Notes under the pieces: generated by a model
What the model was told of the DNA's origin: nothing
Database searches by the model: none
Seen by the model: only the letters and a program-made list of their open reading frames with translations
Shown here: positions 40,706 to 49,857 of the stretch, piece after piece
Layout of the letters: each line of letters opens with the position of its first letter
Numbering within the stretch: the stretch's first letter is position 1
NCBI GenBank assembly: GCA_007859835.1
Contig: SJPJ01000001.1
Coordinates: forward strand, 3,398,794-3,462,793
Direction: 5' to 3'
Source: Novipirellula herctigrandis
GTDB taxonomy: Bacteria > Planctomycetota > Planctomycetia > Pirellulales > Pirellulaceae
DNA: 64,000 bases
Program-made: the position numbers and the translations under genes

Positions 40706-42139
40706 TCATTTGGATGATTCTGGAGTTTGGCCGCTCTTGTTTGATTCGCGTGCTTTGCTGCGTGCGGCTTTCTGTTTTTCGCGTTCCGCTTTCTTTTCTT
40801 CTTTCGTCATTTTCTTGGCTGGTGCACCGGCATCAGGATTCCAGCGTTTTTCCTGCTTGCCTACCGGGTCAGCCATTTCGTCGAGCCATGCGTTGTATTT
40901 GGCTGTGAGTTCGGAAACCACTTTCGGGTGTTTTGCAGCAAGGTCGGTGGTTTCGCTGAGATCTTTTTCGAGATCGAAGAGTTCAATACGATCTTTCTGT
41001 GCGACCAACTTCCAATTCCCGCTGCGGATGGCCCATTTTCCATTGGCCCCCGCAGAACTCCAGTACAATTCGTTGTGGAGTTTGTCGGTTTCACCTTTGA
41101 GGGCGGGCAGGATGCTCTTACCATCCAGAGGTTTGTCCTTTGGCATGGGAAGCCCAGCAGCGTCGAGAGCCGTGGCAAACAGATCAGTCGACCACATGGG
41201 AACGTCGCATTTCTTCGCGCCATCCAGTTGAGCCGGCCACGACACAATGAACGGGACATGAATTCCCCCTTCGTAGTCCATCTGCTTGAAGCCGCGAAGC
41301 GGTGCATTGTTGGCGTTCATGGCACCGGAACCGCCATTGTCCGTGAGAAAGATTAGCAGTGTATTGTCAAAAATGTCGTTCTTCTTCAACGAATTCACAA
41401 TCTCCCCAACTCCCATATCGAGGTGCTTGATCATGGCCATCAGGATGTCGCGAGTTTCGTCGCCAGTAACTTTCTTGATGTCTTCTTCGGGGGCCTCCGG
41501 TGGAGCATGCACTGCGTTGTAAGCGACATAGAGGAAGAAAGGCTCCTTCTTGTGGCGGTTGATAAAATCGACTGCTTCCTCAGTGATTCGAGTGGTGAGG
41601 TAGCCTTCTTCTTTGATCGGTTTGAGGCCACGATAAATGGGGTGGTCCATGTCTGTGTGGTCAAAGTAAGGATGCGCCCCGCGTCCCATAAAGCCATAGA
41701 ACTCATCGAACCCTCGATTCATGGCGTGGTACTCTTCAGTGAGTCCGAGATGCCACTTACCCAATGCACCAGAGACGTAACCGGCTGGCCCCAGTCGCTG
41801 AGGAATAAACACTTCATCAAGCGGAACGCCTGAGCCTCCCTCACCTGCTGTATAGATTCCAAATCGTTGCTGATAACGACCTGTCATCAGTCCTGCACGA
41901 GTCGGCGAACACACGTGTCCACTGGTATAGCCCTGAGTACAGGTGATGGACGAAAGTGCGAGGGCATCGATATTCGGTGTACTGACTTCTGGCGGGGAGT
42001 GCGGATTGTAGCTGACATCGGCATAGCCCTGGTCATCTGTGAGAATGATGACGATGTTCGGTTTCTCTTCCGCCAAGACGATGGTGGGCATTCCGATCAA
42101 ACAAAGGACCAGTGCTTTCAGTGCGTGTTGAAGTTTCAT
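40706..42139 (-). CDS. Sulfatase (S1 family) with charged C-terminal tail
   Basis: 477 aa. Signal peptide 1-23, ILTDDQGYAD (32-41), formylglycine site Cys77 in CSPTR, GKWHLG, HAPPEAPE and LTDNGGSG. Size and motif order fit an exo-acting arylsulfatase/N-acetylgalactosamine-sulfatase-like S1 enzyme. The last ~45 residues are a charged helix (MTKEEKKAEREKQKAARSKA) followed by a polar end. It is first after the FecR gene in the minus-strand array, so its transcription may be tied to the ECF/FecR unit. Confidence 0.93.
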   Translation of the reverse strand: MKLQHALKALVLCLIGMPTIVLAEEKPNIVIILTDDQGYADVSYNPHSPPEVSTPNIDALALSSITCTQGYTSGHVCSPTRAGLMTGRYQQRFGIYTAGEGGSGVPLDEVFIPQRLGPAGYVSGALGKWHLGLTEEYHAMNRGFDEFYGFMGRGAHPYFDHTDMDHPIYRGLKPIKEEGYLTTRITEEAVDFINRHKKEPFFLYVAYNAVHAPPEAPEEDIKKVTGDETRDILMAMIKHLDMGVGEIVNSLKKNDIFDNTLLIFLTDNGGSGAMNANNAPLRGFKQMDYEGGIHVPFIVSWPAQLDGAKKCDVPMWSTDLFATALDAAGLPMPKDKPLDGKSILPALKGETDKLHNELYWSSAGANGKWAIRSGNWKLVAQKDRIELFDLEKDLSETTDLAAKHPKVVSELTAKYNAWLDEMADPVGKQEKRWNPDAGAPAKKMTKEEKKAEREKQKAARSKARESNKSGQTPESSK

Positions 42140-42215
42140 GGTTACTATTCAGGTTTAAGATTATTCGGGGTGAGTTGAAAAAGGTTATTGAGGGCGGAGC
42201 CCGGCGAAATCTCTG

Positions 42216-42235
42216 CCGGTGGCGTCAGCCACCGG
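42216..42235. repeat. Palindrome CCGGTGGC-GTCA-GCCACCGG
   Basis: Perfect 8-bp stem with a 4-nt loop in the 234-bp gap between the FecR gene and the downstream sulfatase gene. No other feature is seen in this gap. Confidence 0.55.
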
Positions 42236-42373
42236 TGAGGAGTTGTCAAGCAGCAAGGCCGGAAGCCGACACAAGTCTGAGGTGCGGTGAATCGGTGTCA
42301 ATGTGTCGCCCTCCGGGCTGAAACGACGATTTCTCGACTCTGGTGCTATTGGGCTTGTAGCGGCGGCTCACTA

Positions 42374-43786
42374 TTACTGCTCCGAAACAATCACTCGGAT
42401 CTGATCGACAGCCGAACTCGCTGAAAGATCAAGCGACAAAGTCCGGCGGTCCCGGCTGAGTGTCACATTGTCTCGGCCTGAGTCAGGCAGGTCATCCGGA
42501 CGGGTTGGCTCAATGCCGCGCAGGGTGTCTCCATAGTCGCCCAGAGGATGCCCGAGCTGTTCGTCTGACGCGTTGAGCAGCTTCGTCCCACCAATCAGTC
42601 CGAGAATCGGCCGATCAAATGTGATCTGTCCGATGACTCGTGCGCCGTCGGCTTCTTTCCGGCCGAACTCACCGATCGGATTGAATTGCAGCAGATAACT
42701 CCGAACCACCTGCCCGGCAGCGATCGGCTGTTTGTCCTGGCGTCGAACTCGGATGTACTGGCCTAGTTCGGTCACGTTGACTTTGAGATCCGATTTCAGC
42801 AGAACTTGCGAACGCTCAAGGAATACCAGAATGCGCTCGCTGTCCTCGTATCTTCCCGGGACGAAGTCGGGACCAGGGGAAACAAATTTCGTCAGTCCGG
42901 TCGCCTGCAACACACCGGACGTGACCGGCCAGGCGTCTTCGTAACGCTCTGTCGAGTAGTCCACTGAGTCGATCGAGTCGGCTTCAGGTTTGGACCGGAC
43001 CGCGTTGCCTTCTCGAACAAGCTGTGGCACGTCCTCACTTACGGAATGACTGACCTCGACTTCACCTTCAAATACGCAGACGTCGGTTTCGCCGTCTGCT
43101 CCCACCGAAACACCAAACGCAGTTCCCAGATCGACGACATCCATTGCCGGCGTGACGACTTCGAACCCCACCGCAGACTCCGGTATGGACGCCGTGAGGA
43201 TTCCACTGCTCAGGATTGTTCTGTCAGTCGACAAAATCTCAAACTCGGCAGGCCCCTGAAGCGTGACAGTGGCACCATTACAAAAATCCAATCGTGCCAG
43301 GCCAACCTCCAAATGCAGTTTGCCCTTGCCGAACCCGTCTCCCAGCGCTCGTTCTTCGCTTCCCCATCTCGCATGGGATGTATACGCCAGTGTGGCAATC
43401 GCGGTAGCAGTCTCATCGCGTTGGCGGGTCGTGTCAGGCCAGTTCAATACAAGCAAAAGCGTTGCAGCTGTAGCCAGTACCGCCAATGCGATAGCTGTTG
43501 CCCGCCGTGACGGGAAGTGTGACTCTGCGTTCGCTCCAGAGCTGCCAGCGGGAGAATTGAAGTTTGCAGATTCCGCGGGACTGTTCGTTTCGAGATCAGT
43601 AGCGCCCTCCGATTCGACTGCATAACCATGTTCATTGATCAAACCTGCCAGCAGACGGAGGTCGTTGAATTGCCGAACGCGATCAGGTGAGTTTGCAAGG
43701 TCGCGATTGAGCAAGTCCAGATCGCAGGCATCGATCGCTTCTTCCAGATACAAGGTGGTCAGACGCAGGAATTGTTCATCATTCAT
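42374..43786 (-). CDS. FecR-domain membrane protein, partner of ECF sigma factor
   Basis: 470 aa from the ATG at 43786, which overlaps the sigma-factor stop (ATGA). An N-terminal cytoplasmic segment with helices (FLRLTTLYLEEAIDACDLDL) is typical of planctomycete anti-sigma-like proteins. One membrane helix follows (about 95-115, ATAIALAVLATAATLLLVLN), then a periplasmic FecR domain (LHLEVGLARLDFCNGATVTL, ILTASIPESAVGFEVVTP, DLGTAFGV) and a ~170-residue C-terminal domain of beta character. In Fec-type systems the FecR protein passes an outer-membrane signal to the sigma factor; whether it acts that way here is inferred. Confidence 0.85.
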   Translation of the reverse strand: MNDEQFLRLTTLYLEEAIDACDLDLLNRDLANSPDRVRQFNDLRLLAGLINEHGYAVESEGATDLETNSPAESANFNSPAGSSGANAESHFPSRRATAIALAVLATAATLLLVLNWPDTTRQRDETATAIATLAYTSHARWGSEERALGDGFGKGKLHLEVGLARLDFCNGATVTLQGPAEFEILSTDRTILSSGILTASIPESAVGFEVVTPAMDVVDLGTAFGVSVGADGETDVCVFEGEVEVSHSVSEDVPQLVREGNAVRSKPEADSIDSVDYSTERYEDAWPVTSGVLQATGLTKFVSPGPDFVPGRYEDSERILVFLERSQVLLKSDLKVNVTELGQYIRVRRQDKQPIAAGQVVRSYLLQFNPIGEFGRKEADGARVIGQITFDRPILGLIGGTKLLNASDEQLGHPLGDYGDTLRGIEPTRPDDLPDSGRDNVTLSRDRRTLSLDLSASSAVDQIRVIVSEQ

Positions 43787-44313
43787 GAGATGGAATCTCC
43801 CGTGTCGAGTGCAGTCAACTTCCTTTGAATGCACTGGGCAAGCGTGACGTAAATGCGTTGCAGAGCCTTGTAGACAGCCGCCGGTTTACTACCGAGCTTC
43901 TCTGCCACCTGCTTCCCACGCAAACCCTCAAAGTAGCGCATCCTGATCGTTTCACGTGACTTTTCGCTCAATCCGTCAATGCAGTTGCGAAGTGCGTCGG
44001 CCCGCAGCGGCATATCACTGGTGTCGCGGCGCTCAAGCTCTGCATCCACTAGATTCAGAATAGATTCGTCAAGCAAAGTGACCTGGTACTTTTGTTGACG
44101 AATCAACTCGAAACATCGGTTTCGAAGCACTTTCCACGACCAATCACGCAGATGTTGAGGCCCCTCAAAAATGCCATCATTCTCGAACACTCTTGCCAAC
44201 ATGTCCTGATAGGCATCTTCTGACAGGTGGGACTGACGCAGGATCGACCACGCCAGGGCGATCTGCTTCGTCCGTTCGGGCATCAAAACTCTGAGGATTT
44301 CACTGCGGTCCAT
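43783..44313 (-). CDS. ECF sigma factor, Rhodopirellula/Verrucomicrobium type
   Basis: 176 aa. Region 2 (about 15-80; AYQDMLARVFEN, LRDWSWKVLRNRCFELIRQQ) and region 4 (about 110-165; GLSEKSRETIRMRYFEGL, GKQVAEKLGSKPAAVYKALQ helix-turn-helix) are clear. The family directs RNA polymerase to alternative promoters. Translational coupling with the FecR gene through a 4-bp overlap shows they work as a pair. Their place in the middle of a sulfatase array suggests control of polysaccharide-degrading genes. The 182-bp gap to the upstream fusion gene (44314-44495) shows no recognised motif. Confidence 0.9.
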   Translation of the reverse strand: MDRSEILRVLMPERTKQIALAWSILRQSHLSEDAYQDMLARVFENDGIFEGPQHLRDWSWKVLRNRCFELIRQQKYQVTLLDESILNLVDAELERRDTSDMPLRADALRNCIDGLSEKSRETIRMRYFEGLRGKQVAEKLGSKPAAVYKALQRIYVTLAQCIQRKLTALDTGDSIS

Positions 44314-44495
44314 AAACTACATCATGCGCGAGATGAAAAGTGTGGACATACTTTCTGAAAACTTTTTACGCTGATTCAGAGGACACCGTGAAAACCGTAT
44401 TTGGCGGGCCGCGTGTCGGTCTTCTTCCAGCCGGCGGGAAGTCGACATGCATTTTCAGTTGTCTTGCTCCGATGGTTTTGTAGACGACCTCTTTT

Positions 44496-47183
44496 TTATT
44501 TCTCCGGACCATGTCCGTCGGATCCGTCAAAGTAGATTCCGTCCACGTTGACACCTTCGGGGGAGCGCGGGTCGCCGCTGAGTCCGAAATAGACGATGCG
44601 GCAGTTATTGCCTTTGCTCAGCTCGTTTCGTTTGTCACTGATTCGAACGGTTAAGGTGTGTTCCGCTTCCGGGTCGAGTCCTTCGCGCAGGATGTAGATC
44701 CGGTTCAGGTGCAGTTTGAAGCTGTTCTTGGCAACAAATAAATCCTGTTTCACCCAATCGGAGCCATCGACGCTGTGTTCGATGATGCCAGCTTTCGGTC
44801 CGGCGATAATCTGGATGGCTACAGCGGAACCTTTGAATGTGATGTCAAAGCTGTCGCCCGGATTGTGTCCGATCAACTGGGGCCGCTCGTTCCAACCTGT
44901 TCGCACTTTGCCGCCTTCTGCAGCGGCATCGTAGTCGGTCTGGACGGCAAACCCGTTCAGGTTTGCAGCCGTTTGCGGCGGAAACAGTTTGCCTTGGTCG
45001 TAGGAGGAGGGATCGAGTTTCTCAGGCATCGCATGAGCAACGACCGGACGGGGCTTTCCCGACCACGCTTCATCGAGCAGTCGCTCGATGCTGTCTGCGT
45101 AAAGTTGCTGTCCGAAGGGCGATGGGTGCACGCCTTTGATGCCACCCTTCCAAGTGAACTCTCCGCGCTTGATGCGCTCGTAAATCTCCTCGGTTATATC
45201 AAGCGTCGGCACGCCATAATGCGCTGCTACTTTGTCGAAACTTTGAAGCACCTCGGGCGTCTTCCCGTTTTCGTAATCTTCGAGCTTGTCCGGGCAGGCA
45301 AAATGCATCATGACGATGTCCATGTCAGGATTGGCCCGCCGCGCGCGCCGAACAATGCCTTCCATGCCACGAACCGCCTGGTCGGCCGTTCGTCCAATCG
45401 ATACATCGTTCACCGCCGCTTCTTCGAACAGCAGATCGACTTTTCCCTTTTGAATGACGTCCCGATCCAGTCGAAATGAACCATACATGGTTCCGGTTGA
45501 ACCGACTCCGGCAAGGATGAACTTGAACTCTGTCGACGGGAAACGCCGTTTGAGGTTTTCCATCACCTTCTTTCGCCAGGGCATTCCGGTAATGGAGCCA
45601 CCGACAAAAGCGACCGTCCCTTTCTTGGTCGTCGCAAAGATATACTGCGAATTCTTCAACCCGTCGTGCAATTCGAACCAGTTCTGTTGCAACGGTCCGT
45701 TGTAGTTTTGCCACGGGTACGAAGCAGGTTCTGCTTTCGATTCTTTTTTTTCTTGTTTCGTGGTAGGAGCCGTTTGCGACTTGGGGCGATCCGTTTTTTT
45801 CTTTGTCTTTGGTTTTAAAGGAGTCGCAGGTCGCGGCAGTGCCGGCAGGGATTCGTCCCAAGCCGTAATGGACTTGAGCATGCTCGACGCCTTTTCTGGG
45901 TGCTTGGCGATGACGTTCACGGTTTCATTCGGGTCATTCACCAAATCATAAAGCTCGTCGCCATCACGCCTGTTCACATGGTATTTCCAATCGCCGTGCA
46001 GTGCGGTCGGATACTGCTTCTTCCAATAAAGGTAACGCTCCGGATTCCGTTCCTTTCCGAGCCAGACATCGGCAACATTCAGTCCCTCGAACTGATCCTT
46101 GTCATAAGGCGTGTCGGTCAGATGGCACAGTGTTGGCAGAAAATCCAAGCCGGAGAGAATGCTGGTCTCGTTGACCGTATCGACAGGCACCTTGCCCGGC
46201 CAACGGACGATGAATGGGATGCGCACCCCGCCTTCGTACATCTCGTGCTTTCCGCCGCGAAGTTCTTTTGGCCACCCCATCATGTTCGCGCGGGTCGTGT
46301 CGCCGACCTGGTTGGCTTTACTTGTATTGAGCGTGTTTCTGGCGGGTCCCTGATCACTGGCAAAGACGACGATCGTGTTCTGCGAAAGCCCCAGCTGATC
46401 GAGCTTTTTCAGCAACCGGCCGATCGCTGCGTCCAGGCTCCAGACGTCGGCGAGGTAGTTCTTCATGCAGTCATCGACACTCCGTCCCCATTCATCTCTG
46501 CATATATCGAACTTGTTGGCTTTCATGTACGGACCGAAGAGTGATTCATCGACCTGCAGGTCTCTGAACTTTTCGGCAAACACGGTATCCGATGGGATGC
46601 TGAAATGCGTAATGTGGGCCCACACATTGACATAGAACGGCTCGTCCTTGTGGCGCTGGATGAAGTCAATGGTAGCCTCAAAGGTGTCGTCGTCACGCCC
46701 CTTCGTGCGGTCCTTCAGGGAACCGATAATCTTGACCTCATCAATGCCATAATTGGGTACTGGCGGGATCTTTTCCGATGCCTTCTTCCCTTCGGCTCCG
46801 GGGCCGATGTGCCACTTCCCAAAATGCCCGGTGGCATATCCGTTGTTCTTGAGCAGCTGCGTGATTGTCGCGCGATCCGCAAACCCAAAGTCACCGATCC
46901 GACGCTCGAAACTGCGAGGATGACGACTGGTCATGAAGCCCGTTCGACTGGGCTGGCAAGTCACTCCCGTGGCGTAAAACCGGCTGAACCGCGTTCCACT
47001 TTTGGCAAGGCCATCGATGTTCGGCGTTTTTGCATAAGGATGGCCATAGCAACCGAGATCACCGTAGCCAAGATCATCGGCGAGGATGAAAACGATGTTC
47101 GGTTTCTCCTGAGCGTCAGCGAAGGATGCCGACACCAAAAGTATCAGTGAGAATAGGCTGAAGATGCCAAGTGTTCGTTTCAT
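44496..47183 (-). CDS. Sulfatase - SGNH esterase - C-terminal beta-domain fusion
   Basis: 895 aa. Signal peptide 1-24; S1 sulfatase (about 27-440) with ILADDLGYGD (33-42), formylglycine site Cys76 in CQPSR, GKWHIG and ASDQGP, where Gln replaces the usual Asn of DNG. A Lys/Pro/Thr-rich linker (about 450-490) leads to an SGNH/GDSL hydrolase domain (about 500-720) with FVGGSITGM (Ser near 528), EEAAVND and a C-terminal HPSPFGQ. A beta-rich domain of about 150 residues follows (FKGSAVAIQIIAGP, EHTLTVRISD), similar in arrangement to the accessory module of CE2-like esterases. One protein could thus remove both sulfate and acyl groups. The metal-site change DNG to DQG should be kept in mind when judging sulfatase activity. 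Confidence 0.88.
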   Translation of the reverse strand: MKRTLGIFSLFSLILLVSASFADAQEKPNIVFILADDLGYGDLGCYGHPYAKTPNIDGLAKSGTRFSRFYATGVTCQPSRTGFMTSRHPRSFERRIGDFGFADRATITQLLKNNGYATGHFGKWHIGPGAEGKKASEKIPPVPNYGIDEVKIIGSLKDRTKGRDDDTFEATIDFIQRHKDEPFYVNVWAHITHFSIPSDTVFAEKFRDLQVDESLFGPYMKANKFDICRDEWGRSVDDCMKNYLADVWSLDAAIGRLLKKLDQLGLSQNTIVVFASDQGPARNTLNTSKANQVGDTTRANMMGWPKELRGGKHEMYEGGVRIPFIVRWPGKVPVDTVNETSILSGLDFLPTLCHLTDTPYDKDQFEGLNVADVWLGKERNPERYLYWKKQYPTALHGDWKYHVNRRDGDELYDLVNDPNETVNVIAKHPEKASSMLKSITAWDESLPALPRPATPLKPKTKKKTDRPKSQTAPTTKQEKKESKAEPASYPWQNYNGPLQQNWFELHDGLKNSQYIFATTKKGTVAFVGGSITGMPWRKKVMENLKRRFPSTEFKFILAGVGSTGTMYGSFRLDRDVIQKGKVDLLFEEAAVNDVSIGRTADQAVRGMEGIVRRARRANPDMDIVMMHFACPDKLEDYENGKTPEVLQSFDKVAAHYGVPTLDITEEIYERIKRGEFTWKGGIKGVHPSPFGQQLYADSIERLLDEAWSGKPRPVVAHAMPEKLDPSSYDQGKLFPPQTAANLNGFAVQTDYDAAAEGGKVRTGWNERPQLIGHNPGDSFDITFKGSAVAIQIIAGPKAGIIEHSVDGSDWVKQDLFVAKNSFKLHLNRIYILREGLDPEAEHTLTVRISDKRNELSKGNNCRIVYFGLSGDPRSPEGVNVDGIYFDGSDGHGPEK

Positions 47184-47322
47184 ACTATTTGTCCAATGAA
47201 ACTGTTTTCAGTTCTACTTTAATTTACCCTTTGTCGGAACCAAGCCGTGTGTCAGATCGTCGGCCAGGACGAAAACGCCGGTCGGCATTTCGAAAGCCGC
47301 TTCAAAAAGGTCCGCGTCGCGT

Positions 47323-48549
47323 CTATAGCGAATACTGCGGAATCTTCATCGTTTCGCCGTCCTTCATTGCAGACAGGTGCGCATAGTAGCCGGGCGTGGT
47401 CATATTCAGTGCGTCGATGACGTCAACTCTCGGCTTGCGACCTTGCAATATCGAGTCGATAAAGTCGTGTCCCAGGTAGCCATGTGAGCCGCCGTGTCCT
47501 CCGGGTTTCACGCCCGGCGGCAACGCGTATTTCTTCAGCTTTAGGCCGCCCTTGATCGCTTCGGCGTAGCGCCGCTTTCCGACCTTGTCGCCCCTGAACG
47601 TCTTGTGAAACCCGGCATATTCGCCCCGAAGGCGGCCTGCTTCGAGGTACTCGCCTTGTGAACCGCAAATGATCATTCGGGAAAGTCCTGCTTCGGCGGT
47701 GCGGAACAGGCCGACTTCAGAGGTGAACATGTTCCCAATTGCGTTGGGGATACGCTTGTCCTCGTCAAACGGCAGCGTGCCCTGGCAGGAGACGTCAAGC
47801 AAAGACTTGTGGGTTACGCCAACATAGTAAGCCGTCGCGTGCGTCGGATACCACATCCGAGCTCCATTCATTCGCCAGTCTTTGTAAGAGCCCAGCCTAG
47901 GTGCCCCGATCGAATGAGGGTGACAGTATTCGCCCTCGGAATAGATGATTCGACCAAAAACATCGGCGGCAAAGAGCTTTTCCATAGCGTAGAGATCGTC
48001 ATGAAAACATGAGGTTTCGAACATGGCATAAACCAGACTCTTGTTCTTCTGACAGCATTCCAAGAGTCTTTCGGCGTCCTCAATATCGCCAAAAAACGCC
48101 GGAACCGCCGTCGCAACGTGTTTGCCGTGCTCCATACAAAGAACCGCGTGTTTGGCATGGGAAGGCGCATCGGTGGCGCAAAAGATTGCCTCGATGGACT
48201 CGTCCTTGACCATCTCCTCGAGCGACGGGTACGTCTTGGCGCAATTGGCTATCTGAGCCATTTCGGCGCAGCGGTCTGGAAATAAATCACTGACTGCAAC
48301 CAGCTCGACGTTGGGATGATTTTGGAGTTCAAACTTCAGACCGAATTTGCACACGCCGTGGCCGACAATACCCAACCGAATCTTGCGGTCGCTGAAGGGT
48401 GTCCAGACTTGTGATGTGTCGACGTCAGTGTCCGTCTGGTCGAAACCGGGAATGACTTTGTCCTCTTGGGCAAAACCGGGTGCTGAAGAGCCCGCAGCGG
48501 TTGCAGCCGCAGCCGCGGTCAGGAACGATCGACGAGTGATATTGGACAT
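47323..48549 (-). CDS. Tat-exported Gfo/Idh/MocA-family oxidoreductase
   Basis: 408 aa. Tat signal RRSFLTAAAAATAAGSS (6-22), then a Rossmann domain with IRLGIVGHGVCKFGL (about 57-71), the HAKHAVLCMEHGKHV segment and the C-terminal alpha/beta sheet domain with GGHGGSHGYLGHDFIDSI. Family members bind NAD(P) and act on sugars or, in GH109, as glycosidases; the exact reaction is unknown. AGGAG precedes the ATG. It lies between the EF-hand hydrolase and the sulfatase-SGNH fusion. Export through Tat fits folding with bound nucleotide before secretion. Confidence 0.88.
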   Translation of the reverse strand: MSNITRRSFLTAAAAATAAGSSAPGFAQEDKVIPGFDQTDTDVDTSQVWTPFSDRKIRLGIVGHGVCKFGLKFELQNHPNVELVAVSDLFPDRCAEMAQIANCAKTYPSLEEMVKDESIEAIFCATDAPSHAKHAVLCMEHGKHVATAVPAFFGDIEDAERLLECCQKNKSLVYAMFETSCFHDDLYAMEKLFAADVFGRIIYSEGEYCHPHSIGAPRLGSYKDWRMNGARMWYPTHATAYYVGVTHKSLLDVSCQGTLPFDEDKRIPNAIGNMFTSEVGLFRTAEAGLSRMIICGSQGEYLEAGRLRGEYAGFHKTFRGDKVGKRRYAEAIKGGLKLKKYALPPGVKPGGHGGSHGYLGHDFIDSILQGRKPRVDVIDALNMTTPGYYAHLSAMKDGETMKIPQYSL

Positions 48550-48588
48550 GGTTAGATAACTCCTAATAGATACTACGTGACAAACCGG

Positions 48589-49776
48589 CTACGGCGTGGA
48601 TTGCTCTTCCAGCAACTTGGCCGCGAAGAAATCGACAAGTGATTGGTACTTGGTTTTCGCACCGGGGTGTTTCAAGTGGGCTTCCACTTTGATCGCGTCG
48701 GCTTTCTCCTTTAGTGCGATTCCAAGGTTTACGTGATGAATGAGCCATCCGCGTACCCGCTTGGGATCAGTTGGCATTTTGTCAGTGGGCGACATTCCGT
48801 AGCTCATAAAAATCGGCGGATCGTCAGCAGAGACGATGTCCAGAGCAGAATGGCGGAAAGCGATTTCGTTGGCTTCGCCCAGTGTCTTTGCGCCCCACAT
48901 CGCCATTCGGACCTTCTTCGGATCGCTTTCTCCGTTCAAAGGGAGGGAGAGCGATTCGATCTTTTTGTTCTCTCCCAGCAGAGGCCCAATGGTCTTGCTC
49001 CAAAATTCGACCCCATTGGATGTCTGTCCTCCGGCGGTTGCAACGCATGTCAGCCGAGTCGATTCTCGCTCAATGGGATCCAGACTATCAGGCTTCGCCA
49101 TCTCGTCGCTGAAGGCCAGCCACATGCAGATTTGCGCTCCAGCCGACCCACCGAATGCAGCAACCTTGTTTTTATTGATGTTCCACTGGACTGCTTTGGA
49201 ACGCATGAATTGCAAAGCCCGCCGAGCGTCGTGATGGGCTGCAGGCAAAGGGGCAATCGTGAGGTAGCGGTAATTGATGGCGGCAACCGATATCCCCGCG
49301 TCTAGCAGTTCAGAAAGCTCGTTCGGCTTCAGCTTGTCTTTGCTGCCGTTCTTGAATCCTCCCCCATGAATGTAGATGGCTAATGGAGTCGGCTCGTCTG
49401 CGTCAGCCAGCCAAATGTCGAAAACCTGTCGCTCGTGTTCACCATACTTCACATTGGCAAAGCTCGGCGTCTTCTTTGCTTTGTCCGTTGATGTTGTGGA
49501 TGGCTTCGGCTTTGCTCTGTTCGCAGCCATCCGAAGCAGAGACTGCTTTTCCGCATCGGAAAGAACACCGTCTCCATCTTTGTCGGCCTTGGGATGTCTC
49601 TTCAAAGCCTGCCGGCTCACCATTGCCTCTTCCGCATCAGAGATGACGCCATCGCCGTTGGTGTCAGCTTGGGGATAGAGTTCCAGGATCTTCGTCTTGA
49701 TCGCATCGTTTGCGTTCACGGATGAAAACGCTGACATTGTCACGATCACAAAGCAGATGAGAAATGTTTTTGACAA
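48589..49776 (-). CDS. Secreted alpha/beta hydrolase with N-terminal EF-hand pair
   Basis: 395 aa. Signal peptide 1-22; two EF-hand loops, DTNGDGVISDAE (38-49) and DKDGDGVLSDAE (65-76); a Lys/Pro/Thr linker (about 85-105); then an HSL/BD-FAE-like alpha/beta-hydrolase domain (about 108-395) with HGGG (137-140), nucleophile Ser211 in GGSAGA, DDPP and a C-terminal His region. Such esterases remove feruloyl or acetyl groups from polysaccharides. The EF hands suggest calcium-dependent stability or attachment. A paralogue without EF hands lies at 52619-53638. Confidence 0.87.
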   Translation of the reverse strand: MSKTFLICFVIVTMSAFSSVNANDAIKTKILELYPQADTNGDGVISDAEEAMVSRQALKRHPKADKDGDGVLSDAEKQSLLRMAANRAKPKPSTTSTDKAKKTPSFANVKYGEHERQVFDIWLADADEPTPLAIYIHGGGFKNGSKDKLKPNELSELLDAGISVAAINYRYLTIAPLPAAHHDARRALQFMRSKAVQWNINKNKVAAFGGSAGAQICMWLAFSDEMAKPDSLDPIERESTRLTCVATAGGQTSNGVEFWSKTIGPLLGENKKIESLSLPLNGESDPKKVRMAMWGAKTLGEANEIAFRHSALDIVSADDPPIFMSYGMSPTDKMPTDPKRVRGWLIHHVNLGIALKEKADAIKVEAHLKHPGAKTKYQSLVDFFAAKLLEEQSTP

Positions 49777-49830
49777 GATTGGACCTTGGGGTGAAATGAT
49801 GGAGTTTTGGATTCAGGTTTGGTTTAAAAA

Positions 49831-49850
49831 GTGGGATAGGCTTCCAGCCC
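49831..49850. repeat. Half-copy of GTGGGATAGGCTTCCAG repeat
   Basis: GTGGGATAGGCTTCCAGCCC lies in the 81-bp gap between two genes. The full palindrome of this family is inside a coding region at 57188-57250. Confidence 0.6.
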
Positions 49851-49857
49851 ACGTTTA

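Noticed and set aside
47223-47300. Minus-strand GVFVLADDLTHGLVP, resembling a sulfatase N-terminal metal motif
   Set aside because: Only about 15 residues match, with no further sulfatase sequence; could be a tiny remnant or chance.
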